The translations under genes were made by a program, and so were the position numbers. A stretch of 64,000 nt of DNA from Phoma sp. XZ068 (taxonomy: Eukaryota > Ascomycota > Dothideomycetes > Pleosporales > Didymellaceae): the NCBI GenBank assembly GCA_004835665.1, contig RBKR01000002.1:992001-1056000 (forward strand). The letters run 5' to 3'. The notes under the pieces are model-generated. The model had not been told where the DNA came from, ran no database searches, and saw nothing but the letters and a program-made list of their open reading frames with translations. Of the stretch, positions 46,823 to 58,749 are shown one piece after another; the stretch's first letter is position 1; every line of letters begins with the position of its first letter.

Positions 46823-47812
46823 GATGGACGGAGCGTTTGGTAGGTCTGAGGTTGAATGTGTGGAGAAGATGCTCGAAGCTGCCCTGTGAGCTGGAGTGTG
46901 CCTCTTGCAACGACATTACACGGTCATATATACTACGACCGTTCGAATAAATCCATCGTGGAGTTTCGGTCATCGGCCACCAGTAGCGTGCTAGGCCAGC
47001 GTTTTCCCAGAAGCTAGAATCGCGGGGCCCCGCATTTGGACGAACCACCGCAAAGACCTTACGCCACACGATGCGCTAATGGTTTCTTTGGCGAGGTGGA
47101 ACTGCCGGAGCCCAGACACGGGTGTGAGGCGATGGTTGAGCGTAATGCGGATGCGGAACGGCAAACTCATCCGCTTTTTGTTCAGACGGAAGGACCACAG
47201 CCGCGGGAGTCAAGCAGCAGTGCTGCCGCTGGTAGACGGAAACGCAACTTGTAGGGAATTTGCTGAAATTCATACCGACGACTTGTCGGTGATTTGGCAA
47301 AGATGAAGTTCAAGAATTACGGTGAAAGCAACGACGGTGGCTCGGTCAACATGGAAACAGCTAGTCCGAATGCCCAAGTCCGCCCGAACATGCGTTGATC
47401 CAGATGGATACACTTTTTGATAGACTGAAGAACTTCAACGAGATTTTTGCACTCGATGCGGTTGCTAATTAATCACATAGGAGACTGAATGGAGGCACAT
47501 GTAATAAAGCAATGTTGGAAAGGCACTTATGATAGGACTATTCGAGTTACTGGAAAGCGGTGCAATCTTAAAAGGCTACAAGAACCTCTTCAGGTGTTGT
47601 AGACTGGCTTTGATTGTACTAGATGTCTATAGCAATGTTATCTGCAAGTTCTGAATCAAATGTCGCAACCGATTTCGACGGCAAACAGAACTTCTCAACT
47701 AAACTTCTACTGCGCGGCGTTGGGCACACAGTCATTGAGCTTTTTCTCAATACAGAACTTGCTCCTCCGCTCCTTCCAGCCCAGTCCATCGACGGTGTGG
47801 TTTTGGTATCTT
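46823..47812. other. Intergenic, no gene seen
   Basis: Promoter of the MFS gene and 3' flank of the mitochondrial carrier. Short open frames lack motifs. Confidence 0.55.
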
Positions 47813-48760
47813 CTACGAGGAGCGGCTCAACAAAGCAGCAACCTTCTCGTACACGGTGAAGACGATGCCACCACTGAAGACGAGTCGACCTAGGCGCATG
47901 GTGCTGCCACTCCAAAAGCCACGCACGCCAGCCTGTAACAAGATGCTGCGAAATGCCTCGCCTGTGCTCGCACCTTGTGCGCTTTGTGCCCTCGTCTTGA
48001 TGGTGTCAAAGGGTTGTGTGGCGTAAACAGTGATTGTGCCGGCCAGGGCGCCGATAGCAAAAGTAGTGGCGCTGCCCTGTGGCAGATTGTTCCGTCGTGA
48101 TGCTTCCTTCAGCACGTTGTATGAGCCCATACGAACAGCTGATGTCGCAGACTGCTTCATGGTCGTTGATATCAAGCCTCGATACAGTCCTGGAAGGCCC
48201 TGGGCGGCGATGATGGATCTGGTTGCGTCAAGGCCTCCACGAAAACGGCGATGACCACTCTTCGCGTCGTCGATGAGAGCCGTCTTAACGCGCTCTGTCG
48301 GTGTAACCGCCGCAACACTCTCAACAGCACCAGCTATCATGCCTGCTAGAATGCCTCTGGATGGTGACAAGACACCGCGCTCATCTACCAGGCGATTGCG
48401 AATAGCGTCGAAAGACAGAAAGCGAACGCCAGCCTTGAAAGCAGTACCCAGAATCAGTGTAGAACAACCGGTGTATATGGCACTGACACCATCAGTGCGT
48501 GCAACATAGGCAATGGCAGCGAACGGATTCCTAGAGGTTGGAGTATGCGTGCTGGCCTGCAGCTGTGCGCGAGTTTTGGCAAATTCGAAAGGGTAGGTCA
48601 CTGTGGCTTCAACACCGCCAGCGATAGCACCAGACAAAAGAGAGACAGCGGCTGATGGGCGATTTCTTTGATTAGACGATGAAGCAGCTTCTGTCCGCTG
48701 CGACAGTTTGGTCACTGCCACTGCACCGACTAAGGGAGGTGTTGCTGTAGAAGCGCTCAT
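47813..48760 (-). CDS. Mitochondrial tricarboxylate (citrate) carrier
   Basis: Single exon, 315 residues. Three mitochondrial-carrier repeats each carry the P-x-[DE]-x-x-[KR] signature: YPFEFAKTR, TPTERVKTA and QPFDTIKTR. The rest follows the citrate transport protein pattern (LLSGAIAGGVEATVTYP, GAVESVAAVTPTERVKTALI, FWSGSTMRLGR). Such carriers swap citrate, isocitrate or cis-aconitate for malate across the inner membrane. A housekeeping copy is expected elsewhere, and the position between an MFS transporter and a Zn2Cys6 gene suggests a cluster-specific copy, as with the carriers of fungal itaconate clusters. It is divergent from the regulator gene across 381 bp. Confidence 0.93.
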   Translation of the reverse strand: MSASTATPPLVGAVAVTKLSQRTEAASSSNQRNRPSAAVSLLSGAIAGGVEATVTYPFEFAKTRAQLQASTHTPTSRNPFAAIAYVARTDGVSAIYTGCSTLILGTAFKAGVRFLSFDAIRNRLVDERGVLSPSRGILAGMIAGAVESVAAVTPTERVKTALIDDAKSGHRRFRGGLDATRSIIAAQGLPGLYRGLISTTMKQSATSAVRMGSYNVLKEASRRNNLPQGSATTFAIGALAGTITVYATQPFDTIKTRAQSAQGASTGEAFRSILLQAGVRGFWSGSTMRLGRLVFSGGIVFTVYEKVAALLSRSS

Positions 48761-49141
48761 GGTTGAAATGGGCGTGAGAGAGTGGTCGGGCGCAGAGGCT
48801 CAAGACGGCCATGATACAGTATATACACCGAGAGTGCGGAATGGTACAGATACTGAGAGCAATTGTCGACCATCACAGCTCCTGTCCATGGCGTAGCGCG
48901 ACGGCAAGGAGGACCGGAGGACACGAGCGCCACAGCACCCATAACGGGTGCGCCACAGCGCCACGCGCTATCCGTTCCGCGGATGCGTGGTTCCGCACGC
49001 CACCTTTCCGGCAGCACTCCCGTGCATGGCTGCCTCCGTTCCTCTTGACGCACAACAGCCTGCAGCCCGTATCCGTCTGAACAAGGCCGCCTTTCCGTCG
49101 TACAGCTCTACTCACGATTACACGGTGGCAGCTTCCTCACG
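48761..49141. promoter_or_regulatory. Divergent promoter, tricarboxylate carrier and Zn2Cys6 regulator
   Basis: 381 bp between two start codons. It contains CGG-N8-CCG at 49009-49022 and a CCGCGG near 48977, both possible Zn2Cys6 sites, consistent with control of the carrier by the adjacent regulator and with self-control. These are motif matches only. Confidence 0.35.
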
Positions 49142-51484
49142 ATGAACTCGAGGAGTTCCGTTCCCGCCTCGGATAGGGTGCGCAAGCGCGTTGCCGAGGC
49201 CTGCGCCTTCTGCCGCCGGAGAAAGGTCTGTCTCAACGTCAACAACACAAAAAAGTACCGTGACTGAGTCCCGCAGATCAAGTGCAGCGCAGAGAGGCCA
49301 TCGTGCGCGGCTTGCAAGACGTACCACAAAATTTGCAGCTACGACGGCGGCCGAGATGCTCCTAATGCCGCCCGGACGCGGCAGCCCAGGCAGCCCGTTC
49401 CCGTGACTGCATCTAGCACCTCCAATGCGGCGAGCACGAATGCGATCTCCACCCCAGTAGCTACTGAAGACCTCCAGTCTGGCGGCTCTGGTGTTGAGCG
49501 GCCGCCCAGTGTCTCTCGTATCGTCACCGAAAAGGGCATGTCAAGCTACCACGGGCGAACCAGCACCCTGTTTGACGAGAATGCACATCACGACCATCCT
49601 ACTGCTGAGGCGCGTCCCAAGATGCCAGAGCAGTGGATTGAGAATGGTCTTGTAGCTGAAGCCACGCGTCAACGGCAACTTGAAGACTTCAATTTTCGAC
49701 GAGAGACTCTAGATTTTGATGGTGTTGATCCTGAGCTCGGCATGCACTTACTTAACTTGCACTGGAACCGTCAGCATCATTCATTCCTTATCACATATCG
49801 TCCAGCTTTCATGCGAGATATGGCTTGTGCTGGGCCATACTTTTCAAAGCTGCTTCTCAACGCGATCTACTTCGGGGCTTCCAAGTTCTCCTCGAGGCAT
49901 GAACAAGTTCGACGAGATTCCAACGATGTGAGAACTGCAGGATGGAAGTTTCGCAAGCGAGTCCGTCAGCTTTTGGGAGAAGCTTTAGACCGGAGTGAAA
50001 TCACCACTATCCAAGCCCTGTTGGTCATGACTAACTCTCTATTTGCACTCGGTGATGAACGCAGCGCGGCCTGGACGTACGCGGGAATTGCTTTCCGAAT
50101 GATCGTTGATCTAGGACTGCATGTCGATACGCTTGATCTCGCAAATACATCGAACATCTCTGACCAAGACTATGAGATTCGAAGACGTGTTTTCTGGGCT
50201 GCTTTCGGTAAGTCGTCTGTAATGTACTTGGAGCTGTTGTTGTTACTTATGATTGACAGTTGTCGATAAGATCCAGAGTCTATACCAGGGTCGCCCTGTC
50301 AGTATCAAAGAGTCTGATACCCTTGTGCCCATCAAATTCCTTGACACGTACGAAGAGCTCGAGCAATGGGCCCCATTTGCCTATACGGCTCAAAACAACA
50401 ATTATCCAGGCTCTCCAGCGTTCAGTGTCTCGACCTTTCGACAGCTATGTCTTCTTTCCGTTATCTTGGGCGAAATCCTAGGCAGCATCTACACCGAGAG
50501 AAGCTCTAACACCAGCCCTGGAGACCTGTCCTCCAGGCTACAAAGTATTCATCAAAAGCTTACGTCGTGGAGAGAAAGCCTACCAGATCATCTTGCTTTC
50601 AATCTAAATAAGGCTACATTCCCACCCCCACCGCATGTTATGAGCCTGCAGTAAGCTTCAACTGTCTCAACGATCTTCATCTTGACTGACTGGATACTAG
50701 CGCATTGTACAATGTTCTTACAATTCTTCTACATCGTCCGTTTGTGACCGACGGACATCTTTATAATACTTCACGGGCCATCTCTGTGAGCTCATTTAAA
50801 ACATGCGCAACAGCAGCAGACAGCATTGTCGAGCTTCTACGCGCATATGATAAAGCCTTCACCGTACGAAAAGCACCCTACCTGATCTCATACGCCACGT
50901 ACGTCGCCGCCACCATACACGCGCGTATTGCTGCAAAACGAGGGGCCGACTCGAACGCTCACGCTAACCTTGTAGCATGCTTGGGTGTGTTTCGCGAAAA
51001 TCAAGAGACGAACTGGGCAGTACGGCGTGCAAATGCAGTTGTGCAAAATCTCATGAAGAGATTAGGACTGGAGGTTCCAGATCTGAGCACTTCTTCTGCC
51101 ACACACAACAGCGCAGACACAGTAACAAGTCAATCAATAGAACAGGAGGAGAACCTGCAAACTCCTGACATCGATGGCATTCTCGAAAGCTTTATCCGAG
51201 AGCAAGAAAACGCACAATTTTCACAGGCGATACCAAACGCTCGTGTTATGTCTACTGGCATGGCAGTAACAGCTCCTACCCAGTCATATGGTCGCTTTTC
51301 GGATGCCTCAGGTCCATACGTCGACCAGACGGATGCGATTGCTATCCAGGAACCTCCGTACGAAGGTTTTCCGATTCAATACTCGCAGCCCGCAGAAACG
51401 TCTGTCACAGTGGATGATCTACTCTATGGGCTTAACGGATCCGCTTTGGATAACTTTGCCTTCTTGGACTGGGAGTCGATCTGA
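49142..51484 (+). CDS. Zn(II)2Cys6 transcription factor beside the tricarboxylate genes
   Basis: Model join(49142..49225,49277..50207,50260..50650,50701..51484), 729 residues. The first 28 codons give ACAFCRRRK; after intron 1 comes IKCSAERPSCAACKTYHKIC, completing the zinc cluster. The exon is easy to miss by ORF length. The MHR domain covers about residues 190-500 (HWNRQHHSFLITYRPAFMRDM, GIAFRMIVDLGLH, YEIRRRVFWAAF-VVDKIQSLYQGRP), a classic C6 regulator of catabolic or metabolite clusters. The C-terminal tail ends in an acidic-aromatic stretch (NFAFLDWES), possibly an activation patch. It is divergent from the citrate carrier and 0.6 kb upstream of the PrpF-like gene, so control of both is the simplest reading. 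Confidence 0.9.
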
Positions 51485-52074
51485 ATGATGGCTTGGTAAC
51501 GTCTCCGAACCCACTCCAATGGTGGATATCCGTTCCGTAGTCTTCTCCAAATTTTGTCATATGTACTGCTTTGGGAATACCGGAGGACCCCAGCAGACTG
51601 TTGTCTCCAGGAGCCAGCCTTCCATGTTGGCCCGCTTTCCCTCACGCTTGGCCTCCCGCGGTTTGAAAAGTCGGTATCTTGGCCGGGTATCTTCTAAATT
51701 CGTCTTAGCCGTCGTCGAACGAGATGGTTCCACTTGACGTGCTCCTTCCACAAATTCCATCTAATTGCTTTGCATCTTGCCTCGACAACTTACGGTATAG
51801 GGAAAGGCTGGTTCGGAGACCAAACGCATCCGACGGAAACGAGCCGCGGCGAATCTTCGGCAGCAAACGAAGCATCCGCGGATCCTGCAATGCTTCGGAA
51901 GTGAATCAAGTGGATCTTGATATCGCCTCTACAGGACTCTCCGAGGCCGTAGCCTATCGTAAGGCTGATCAATGCGTCTTATATATGCCATCTGTGAATC
52001 AGCAACGATGGAGACGGATTATTTTAGACCATTCCGCACGAACCTGAATACCTTCTAACATCTCAGACCTGTAA
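51485..52074. other. Intergenic, promoter of the PrpF-like gene
   Basis: A TATATA run near 51980 and a CGG-N7-CCG at 51834-51846 are visible. No coding sequence is seen. Confidence 0.5.
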
Positions 52075-53561
52075 ATGCTTCGCACACTTGTTCGAGCATT
52101 TGGTACTGAATCACTGAAGCACTCCAGCCTTGAAACTTTATACCGTCCCATTACTTTACCCATGCCATCCGAACTCATTACAACCCCTGTTCGTAAGAAC
52201 AGAAGGGTGCGATGTAGTCTTCCAGCCGCACTGATGCGGGCTGGTACATCCAAGGGTCTGTTCGTTCATCGCCATCAGCTACCTGCCTCCGAATCATCAT
52301 GGGCAGGACCCCTGCTTGCAGCAATGGGATCTCAGAACTCGGATGCCAGACAGATTGATGGCATCGGCGGTGCAACCTCAACTACTTCCAAGGTAGCCGT
52401 TATCTCGCCATCAGCGAGACCCGGAATTGATGTTGACTATACGTTCGTCCAAGTCGCTGTCGGGCAGGAAGCTGTTGACTTCAGTGGAAACTGTGGGAAT
52501 ATGTGTGCTGGTGTCGGGTTGTTTGCTGTTCAAGAAGGGCTTGTGCGCCCAAGACTAGGCGAGCGAAATGTAAGTTGCGTCTCTCGATTTCAAGACCCGT
52601 GACTGACGTAGCTACCTCCCAGCTTGATGTCCGCATATTCAACACCAACACATCACGAGTCATCGTCGACACTGTCCAAATCGACGATGATGGCGCAGTC
52701 GATGAAGACGGGGATTACGCTATCCCAGGTGTAAAGGGCACTGGCAGCGAAATCAAAGTAGCCTTCGTTGACCCAGCGGGCAGTATGACAGGTGAACTCT
52801 TCCCTACTGGCCGCAGGAACGACACGATCACAGTCAAGGAACGAAATGGTGCCTGCTTCTCCGTAAGAGCCACCCTGATCGATGCCGCCAACCCGTTCGT
52901 CATCGTAGACGCATCAACAATTCCATCCTACCTCAACACATGCGCCAAAGACTCAGTCGGCTATCTTGAGCACATGGAGTCCATCCGCCGCGCGGGCGCA
53001 GTCATGATGGGTCTCGCCAGCAGTATTGAGGCCGCAGCAAAAGTCCGCGGGACACCGAAACTCGCTCTTGTTTCTCCTGCACCAACAAATAGCGCTTCGA
53101 AAGTGGACGATGAGTTTAGTATACAGGTTCTAGCTTTCAGCATGGGTAAGCCGCATCCCAACCTGCAACTCACAGGCGCGGCATGTCTGGCGGCTGCCGT
53201 ATGTATCGAGGACACGGTGGCGTGGCGTATTGCATTACGCACATCGAATCAAATGCTTTGGCCTCTTTCTCGGAGCATCGTATCGACGTCGAGGTCTACG
53301 AGTCCGACGAGCAGTACCGCCAGTCCAACCCGTTCTACGAGTCCAGGGAGCCCTGCGAGCGAGAGTTCCTTGGAAGAGAGTGCGTCGGCGTCTGCTTGCT
53401 TACAGTCCAAGACAAGGATGGTGAAGATTTTCCATTCTTCGGGGGCTATTGAGGTCGGCGTTGTGGCGGAGAGTTCGAAGGATTGGGCGGTTGTGGAGAG
53501 GTGCAGTGTCAGTCGCACGGCGAGAAGGTTGTTTGACGGGACGGTGTATTATTATCAGTAG
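52075..53561 (+). CDS. PrpF-family isomerase, aconitate-delta-isomerase-like
   Basis: Model join(52075..52569,52623..53561), 477 residues. PrpF signatures: ALMRAGTSKGLFVHR (with the conserved Lys), QIDGIGGATSTTSKVAVIS, FSGNCGNMCAGVGLFAV (with the Cys of the active site), VKGTGSEIKVAF, LTGAACLAAAVCIE and the ending VSRTARRLFDGTVYY. Each domain has the diaminopimelate-epimerase fold. The family shifts double bonds in aconitate-like acids: 2-methylaconitate isomerase, oxalomesaconate tautomerase, and the Ustilago Adi1 cis- to trans-aconitate isomerase. The first 29 residues, up to a second Met, are basic and could be a mitochondrial presequence. A Ser/Thr-rich insert of about 45 residues before the last block is unusual. 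Activity is inferred from neighbours. Confidence 0.85.
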
Positions 53562-53845
53562 GCTTACTGTTCGAAAGCGGGACGATGTAGATTTGAATAT
53601 TCGCGAGATAAGTGTTAAGGTGTTGCAGGCTCGGAATGCTGGTAATGCTAGAATTACCTAGACGTCGAGATAAAGGGTAAATGTATCACTGCAGAAGCTG
53701 AAGTCATGGTATCTAGTATTTCTATGTTTTCGTAAACGCTTTGGTATGCAATTTAAGTTAGCCCAGCTTCTTATACCTATCCAGGCACACTCCACGTATC
53801 CAGATCACGCAAATCTCGCAACACCGCCCAACCTCTCTAACTAAC

Positions 53846-55427
53846 CTACTCTGCCTTCCCTCCCCTACCTTTCTTACCACCATTGCCCTGCCCCACAGTC
53901 TTCGGCACAAGTCCCTTCGCATACATCTCTCCAAATCGCTCGACCTCCTTCGTCAAACTACTGTGACTCCTCTCAGGCCTCGTCGTTCCTGTACCTCCAA
54001 CAACCTTCCCCTCGAACTTCTCATTAAACGCAGTGACGAATTTCTTCCAGCCACCTGTCGGCTTCCCCGCAGTCAAGTGCGCAAGAATCCACTCCCGCTC
54101 CTCCGTCACATACGGCTCGACGACCTCGCGGAAGCGAACAGCCGTGTTGCGTCGGATCTGCTGCACGGTGCGCTTATTGAGCGCGGTGATAGCGTCCTGG
54201 TTGTTCCAGTCGCGCGGGGGCGGGTTGAGGAAGATACGCTGGCGCTTCTGTTTGTCGGTGAGTTTGACGATGAGTTTGTGTTTCTGGTCGGCGGCTGTGC
54301 CGTCGGGGAGGCGCTCGAAGCGGCCGGGGACGAATTGAGTGCTGGTGGTGTTAGTGGGTGCGGTACAGAGAAGAAAGAGGAGAGATGGGACTTGCAATTC
54401 TGGTTCGGTGGTGAAGGCAACAGGATCGGAATAGTCGGTGGCGAGTGAGCCCCACTTGACGTTGCGGAAAAGGTGTGGTTTGCTGGTTTCTTTGACGGCG
54501 CCGGGAAGCTCGTCAGCGTCACTGTCGTAGTACTCAATGCCTGCTTTTGTTGCGGAGGCGATTAGTTTTGCGTGGTCAGGGTTGCTGGGGTCGAGGATGC
54601 GCTCAGAGCGCTTGAGGACGTTGCTTGAAAGGACAAGCTTGCTGTCAGGTGAACTCTCCTCGTCGCCGGCGTCGAACATCGCCTCATCGTCTTCGAACTC
54701 ACTTTCTTCGGGTTTGACTTTTGCCCTCTTGCATTTCTTTGAAGCGGCGCGTGCCGGCTGTTTCTTCGCTGCAGGATTGACGATCCTCATTGCGGGAGGC
54801 ATGATATCGATTTCGGAATCAGTGTCGGAGTTATCGTCAAAGAAAGCTTCGAACGAGGCGCGCTTACGAGTGGTATGGCCATTTTGCTGGGATAAAGATC
54901 TGAGAACGGAGTGGGATGTGTCTCCGAGGGCAGCTTGTATGCCACGTAGCTTCAGCTTGAGACCAGAGCTCGAGGAGCTCGAAGCAGACAATTTGAAGCG
55001 GTCTTGCGGTGGAATGATCGGATTCGCTGCAGTGCCTATGGGCGAGATTGTGTGATAAGTCTTAGAAGGTGACAGACGCAGCTTTGGGCAAGGCGAGCGA
55101 ACTGGCGAGCCGGTGACATCAACTCTCAAAACCGAGTTTGACTCGACTGGGACTGATCAGTATGCAGCTCTAACCTAAATATGCATTTAACTTACGAGAT
55201 GATGAAGCAGATTCAACGCTCTGACTGCCATTGGTGACATTCTTGTGAGAACTCGACTGAGCACCTGAGGTAGGCGTCTCAAGACGGCGTGGAGAGGGCG
55301 ACGAAGTGTCGCGCTTGATCTCCGTGGGGAAAGAGGGCGAGCTGTTGACGGCACCAGTACTCAACATTTGCGCATGTGCGCTCATGCTGCTTTGTGGTGC
55401 AATCATCCGGTGGCCACTCGCAGACAT
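53846..55427 (-). CDS. Hypothetical nuclear protein, SANT-like C-terminus
   Basis: Model complement(join(53846..55152,55196..55427)), 512 residues, in phase. The first 300 residues are low-complexity and charged, with Ser-rich, acidic and basic patches including a likely nuclear signal (KKCKRAKVK). The C-terminal 130 residues are ordered: RIFLNPPPRDWNNQDAI, EEREWILAHLTAGKP, GWKKFVTAFNEKF, RSHSSLTKEVERFG. This resembles a single Myb/SANT-type helical unit found in fungal nuclear proteins. It ends with a Gly/Lys-rich tail. The name and role are unknown. A 50-nt GT-AG stretch inside the second exon was not used because removing it breaks the frame. Confidence 0.7.
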
Positions 55428-56190
55428 CGTGTGAAGACAATGTAGCGCGGTACAGGTTCGTGAACAACAAGAGCGGATGAACGATGTAGAGCAGAGAAAA
55501 TGGAAATGAAGGCGATATGAATCTGATGCGAGCGCGTGATAATAGCAACCAGATGGTATATTGAAAGTTTGTGTCAGGTTGAAGAGTGGGTGAAGTGAGG
55601 TGTAGGCAAAGATAGGTGGCTCGAAGCCTGTATCGGCGCTGTTGTTCTTCCGGTCATTGTTCTCACCAGAAGCACCATTTGACAATAACCAGGGTCTTCA
55701 CCGTGAAGAGAGGTCGTTGTGGGTGAACACGGTTGAGGTGAAAGTGTCGTCCAAACTGGACACAAAATCGACACTGCTCCACACTTTGTCATTGTGCGCA
55801 ATCATTGTGCGCATAGCATCCACATTCGTAATTGAGAGTTGTTATTACGATGAGCCAGTGCTCATATTGAAAGGATACTGTCGTCATGGTGCTGGAAATG
55901 CGGTGAAGCCCGGAGCAAAGTGCGTTACAGTTCCTCTTCTTACAGGCGACATGGTTGAGGCAATTCCCATCCGTTAAGTGTAATAATAATATGCAACTTA
56001 CGCCACTGTGCTAGATTTAAGTGTGGTGATATTCATGTGAAATGAATTGTGACGTTCAATTTGGGCTGGCAGTGCAGTTCGCCCAAGTGACCAAGCGCTT
56101 CACCAACCACTACAAGGCAGTAGACAGAGTGCATGATGGTGAGCAATCAGGCCTGTACGCTATCTTCATATATTTACATTCATCACGTCC
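55428..56190. other. Intergenic, no gene seen
   Basis: Promoter of the SANT-like gene and 3' flank of the alpha-galactosidase. The open frame at 55642-55977 has no recognisable domain. Confidence 0.55.
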
Positions 56191-57881
56191 TTACTCTAGA
56201 ATCTCAAATCCAACGAAGTCAGGCGCCCAGCTTGCCGCGCTGCCAAATCCACCAAACATTACAGTATTGTTTGCTCCCTCAACAAAGCCATCAGCCTCAA
56301 TAATCAGTCGCCCACTTTCTTCCCAGTTGCCTCCAGAAAGTGGGAAAGCCCATCGCTTGGCTTTGTTGCCGTTCACCGAGATAGTTGCATTCCTGGCATT
56401 GTCACCCCACTCCCACGCTGTTGTGAAAGCGTAGTCGTAGTTCACAAAATCAACACCGAGCGTCTTCTTGCCACCTGAAGAGGCAGTGACCTTTGTAAAT
56501 GTGGCACTAGAGCCGAGAGCGATGTTACCAACTTTTGATCCTGTAGGTAGACAAGCGCCAGACGCGCAGGAAACCACCCTCGCTGAGCCGGCAAGAGTGG
56601 CATCTGAGGCAGAATGGTACCCTGTCGACTTTAATGGTGTTGCACCTGTTGCGTCGGAGATGATCCAAAGACGAAGTTCATGACCTGCGAGATCAAGCTT
56701 TTGAGTTCCCTCGACAGATCCGAGGTCCTTTGCTGCCCATACGTCCCGGACCTGCGCAGAACCGACACCAAGAGACGCAAGGTCAATCTCGACGCTTTGT
56801 GAGTGGTTTTTCCAGTTAGCGACGCCGAGAATCTGACGGGATCCAGAAAGCTCGCCTAGCCAGACGTCGTACTCTTCTTCGGTATAGCGGCGGACAAGTT
56901 GCGCCTGCTTGGCGAGAGGATCCTGGTTGAGTGCGATAACTTCAGTGTTAGACATGATGTCCAGTGAATGCTTGTTCAGCTTTTCTGGGTCCACGGCAGC
57001 ACCGATAATCAAAGGTGACTTGTTGATAGCCCACATGCCGAAGTGGAAACGCTCCTCTTCTTCAGAAAGGGCGTTCAACCCGACGATCAGCATGTCCATA
57101 TCTGCAAAAGCGCCCACAGTCGTATGCCTGTAGTATGGCACGACCTGGTTAGTAATACGCCAGATGCTGCGCCAGGCGTTGTAGATGTCGTTGCTGATTC
57201 TCCAGGAGTTGCCGATTTCGGACGCCCATTCGCCGACATCTACGCCAATACCCCACTGGCAGACGAAATATTGGATGTCACGATCTACTGCATCGAGTTC
57301 AGCAGCCATGTGCTGGAAACGTGCTGGCGACTGCGTCTCGGCCGAGCTAGAGTCGACCATGGTGGTACGCGACGTGGAGTAGCAGTTGTCGTACCTCATC
57401 AAATGTTAGCAGATACATTCAATATAAGACTAAAAAGCAGCTCGTACTTGAGACTGTCACCACCCCACTCGGCAAAGCTCTCAGCGTCAACCTGCTCGTG
57501 GCCTAGACTCGCGGGCAGATCCGTGCTTCCACATTGCAGATACCCTGCGCCGGAGTACAAACCAAAACCTAGCCCAAGATTATGAATATAGTCACCCAGT
57601 GCCTTGCCGCCTGAGGGAAACAATGTCTCATTCCACTGGAGCTTGCCCTCCGGGCTTCGATCCCTTGATGGCCACCCACAATCAACAGTAATGAACTTGT
57701 AGCCGAGCTTGTCAAGACCGAGTGTGATCAAGCCATCAGTGCTCAGCTTGATTTTTGCTTCCGATGGAGAGCAGCTGTAGCTGTTGTACGAGTTCCATCC
57801 CATTGGTGGAGTGGGTGAACGGACCGTCTTGGCCAGAGCCGGCGCCAGAAAGGCAGCCGTGAGGAGAAGTGAGGTCGTCAT
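56191..57881 (-). CDS. Secreted alpha-galactosidase, GH27, with C-terminal beta-sandwich module
   Basis: Model complement(join(56191..57394,57448..57881)), 545 residues. Signal peptide about 1-17; the GH27 start TPPMGWNSYNSY; VDCGW; FGLYSGAGYLQC. The nucleophile is Asp147 in KYDNCY, formed across the intron, and the acid/base Asp is in SWRISNDI. DMDMLIVG and SPLIIGA follow. After the barrel and its C-terminal sheet domain, about residues 400-545 form a galactose-binding or CBM35-like beta-sandwich (VDFVNYDYAF, VMFGGFGSAASWAPDFVGFEI). The enzyme removes alpha-galactose from raffinose-type sugars or galactomannan outside the cell. It is longer than simple GH27 enzymes (about 400) because of the added module. 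Confidence 0.93.
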
Positions 57882-58749
57882 TGGAAGTCTGATGTTTATA
57901 GTCTTCGAAGTATTTCGCTGCAGGCAGTAAATGTAAGAAGCGTATCATTCAACTTATACAACTTGTAGGCTTGGCCGCGTCACGCTGGCCCTGTTTGCGT
58001 GACATAGCGGGGAGCGGCTAAAGTCATCGGAGAGGAGCCTCAAGAGTTTTAGGGACAACTGCTTTTGGTACCTTTCTCTTTCCAAGCTTGCTAAAATTTC
58101 AATTGTGACGATCAATTCCATCTAAAGTTAAGCATATGAGGAAGGTGAGGACCATTTAAAGTTCTTGGAAGGTACCGGGGTACGCGGAAACTAGACGGTC
58201 ATGGTGCCAACGGCCAGCATCTAGCAAAGATCTTCCCCGCACCGGAGGAAAGATATCGCGATAAATTCCGGTTTGCTGAGCATGTTATTGTTGATCTCAT
58301 CGGCCTTTTCGCCGATAGTGCCGAAAATGGAAAAATGAAACATGGCATCGGCGCCGAAAATCCGGCGAGTCTGCAGCATACCTAGGTATACGAGAATGCG
58401 ATCCGGAGTAAGACTGCCAGCGCACCCGCCACTACCTAGGCATTGACTTTCACGACAAATCACACTGAAAAGCATGCCTTATGCATCACGATATTAGCGT
58501 CTGTGATCTCTGCTGAAGATTAAGTAAATAGTAAGCAGGAATGTGGTGATATTTGATTTCTCCACTAACTGTTCGACCTGAGAGGTCAGAAGGTACAATC
58601 CTCCAACTTGGCACTCGACTTGGTGCTTGGCCTAGTACTCGGTACACCATCCTGAATCTTGGGATTGGTGACTGTAATCAGTCCGCCGAGGTCTGCAAAT
58701 GCTTCCTTGCTCCCATTGCCACCAGCCCGTAGCATTTCGTCCCTTCACT
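57882..58749. other. Intergenic, promoter of alpha-galactosidase
   Basis: No coding sequence is seen. TATA-like TGTATAAG (minus strand) lies about 75 bp upstream of the ATG. Confidence 0.5.

Noticed and set aside
45184..53561. Complete itaconate cluster
   Set aside because: No CadA-type or Tad1-type decarboxylase and no P450 was seen, so only a partial resemblance is claimed.
54346..54396. Possible intron in the SANT-like gene (GTCCCA...CCAG)
   Set aside because: Weak donor, and removing 50 bases would break the reading frame.
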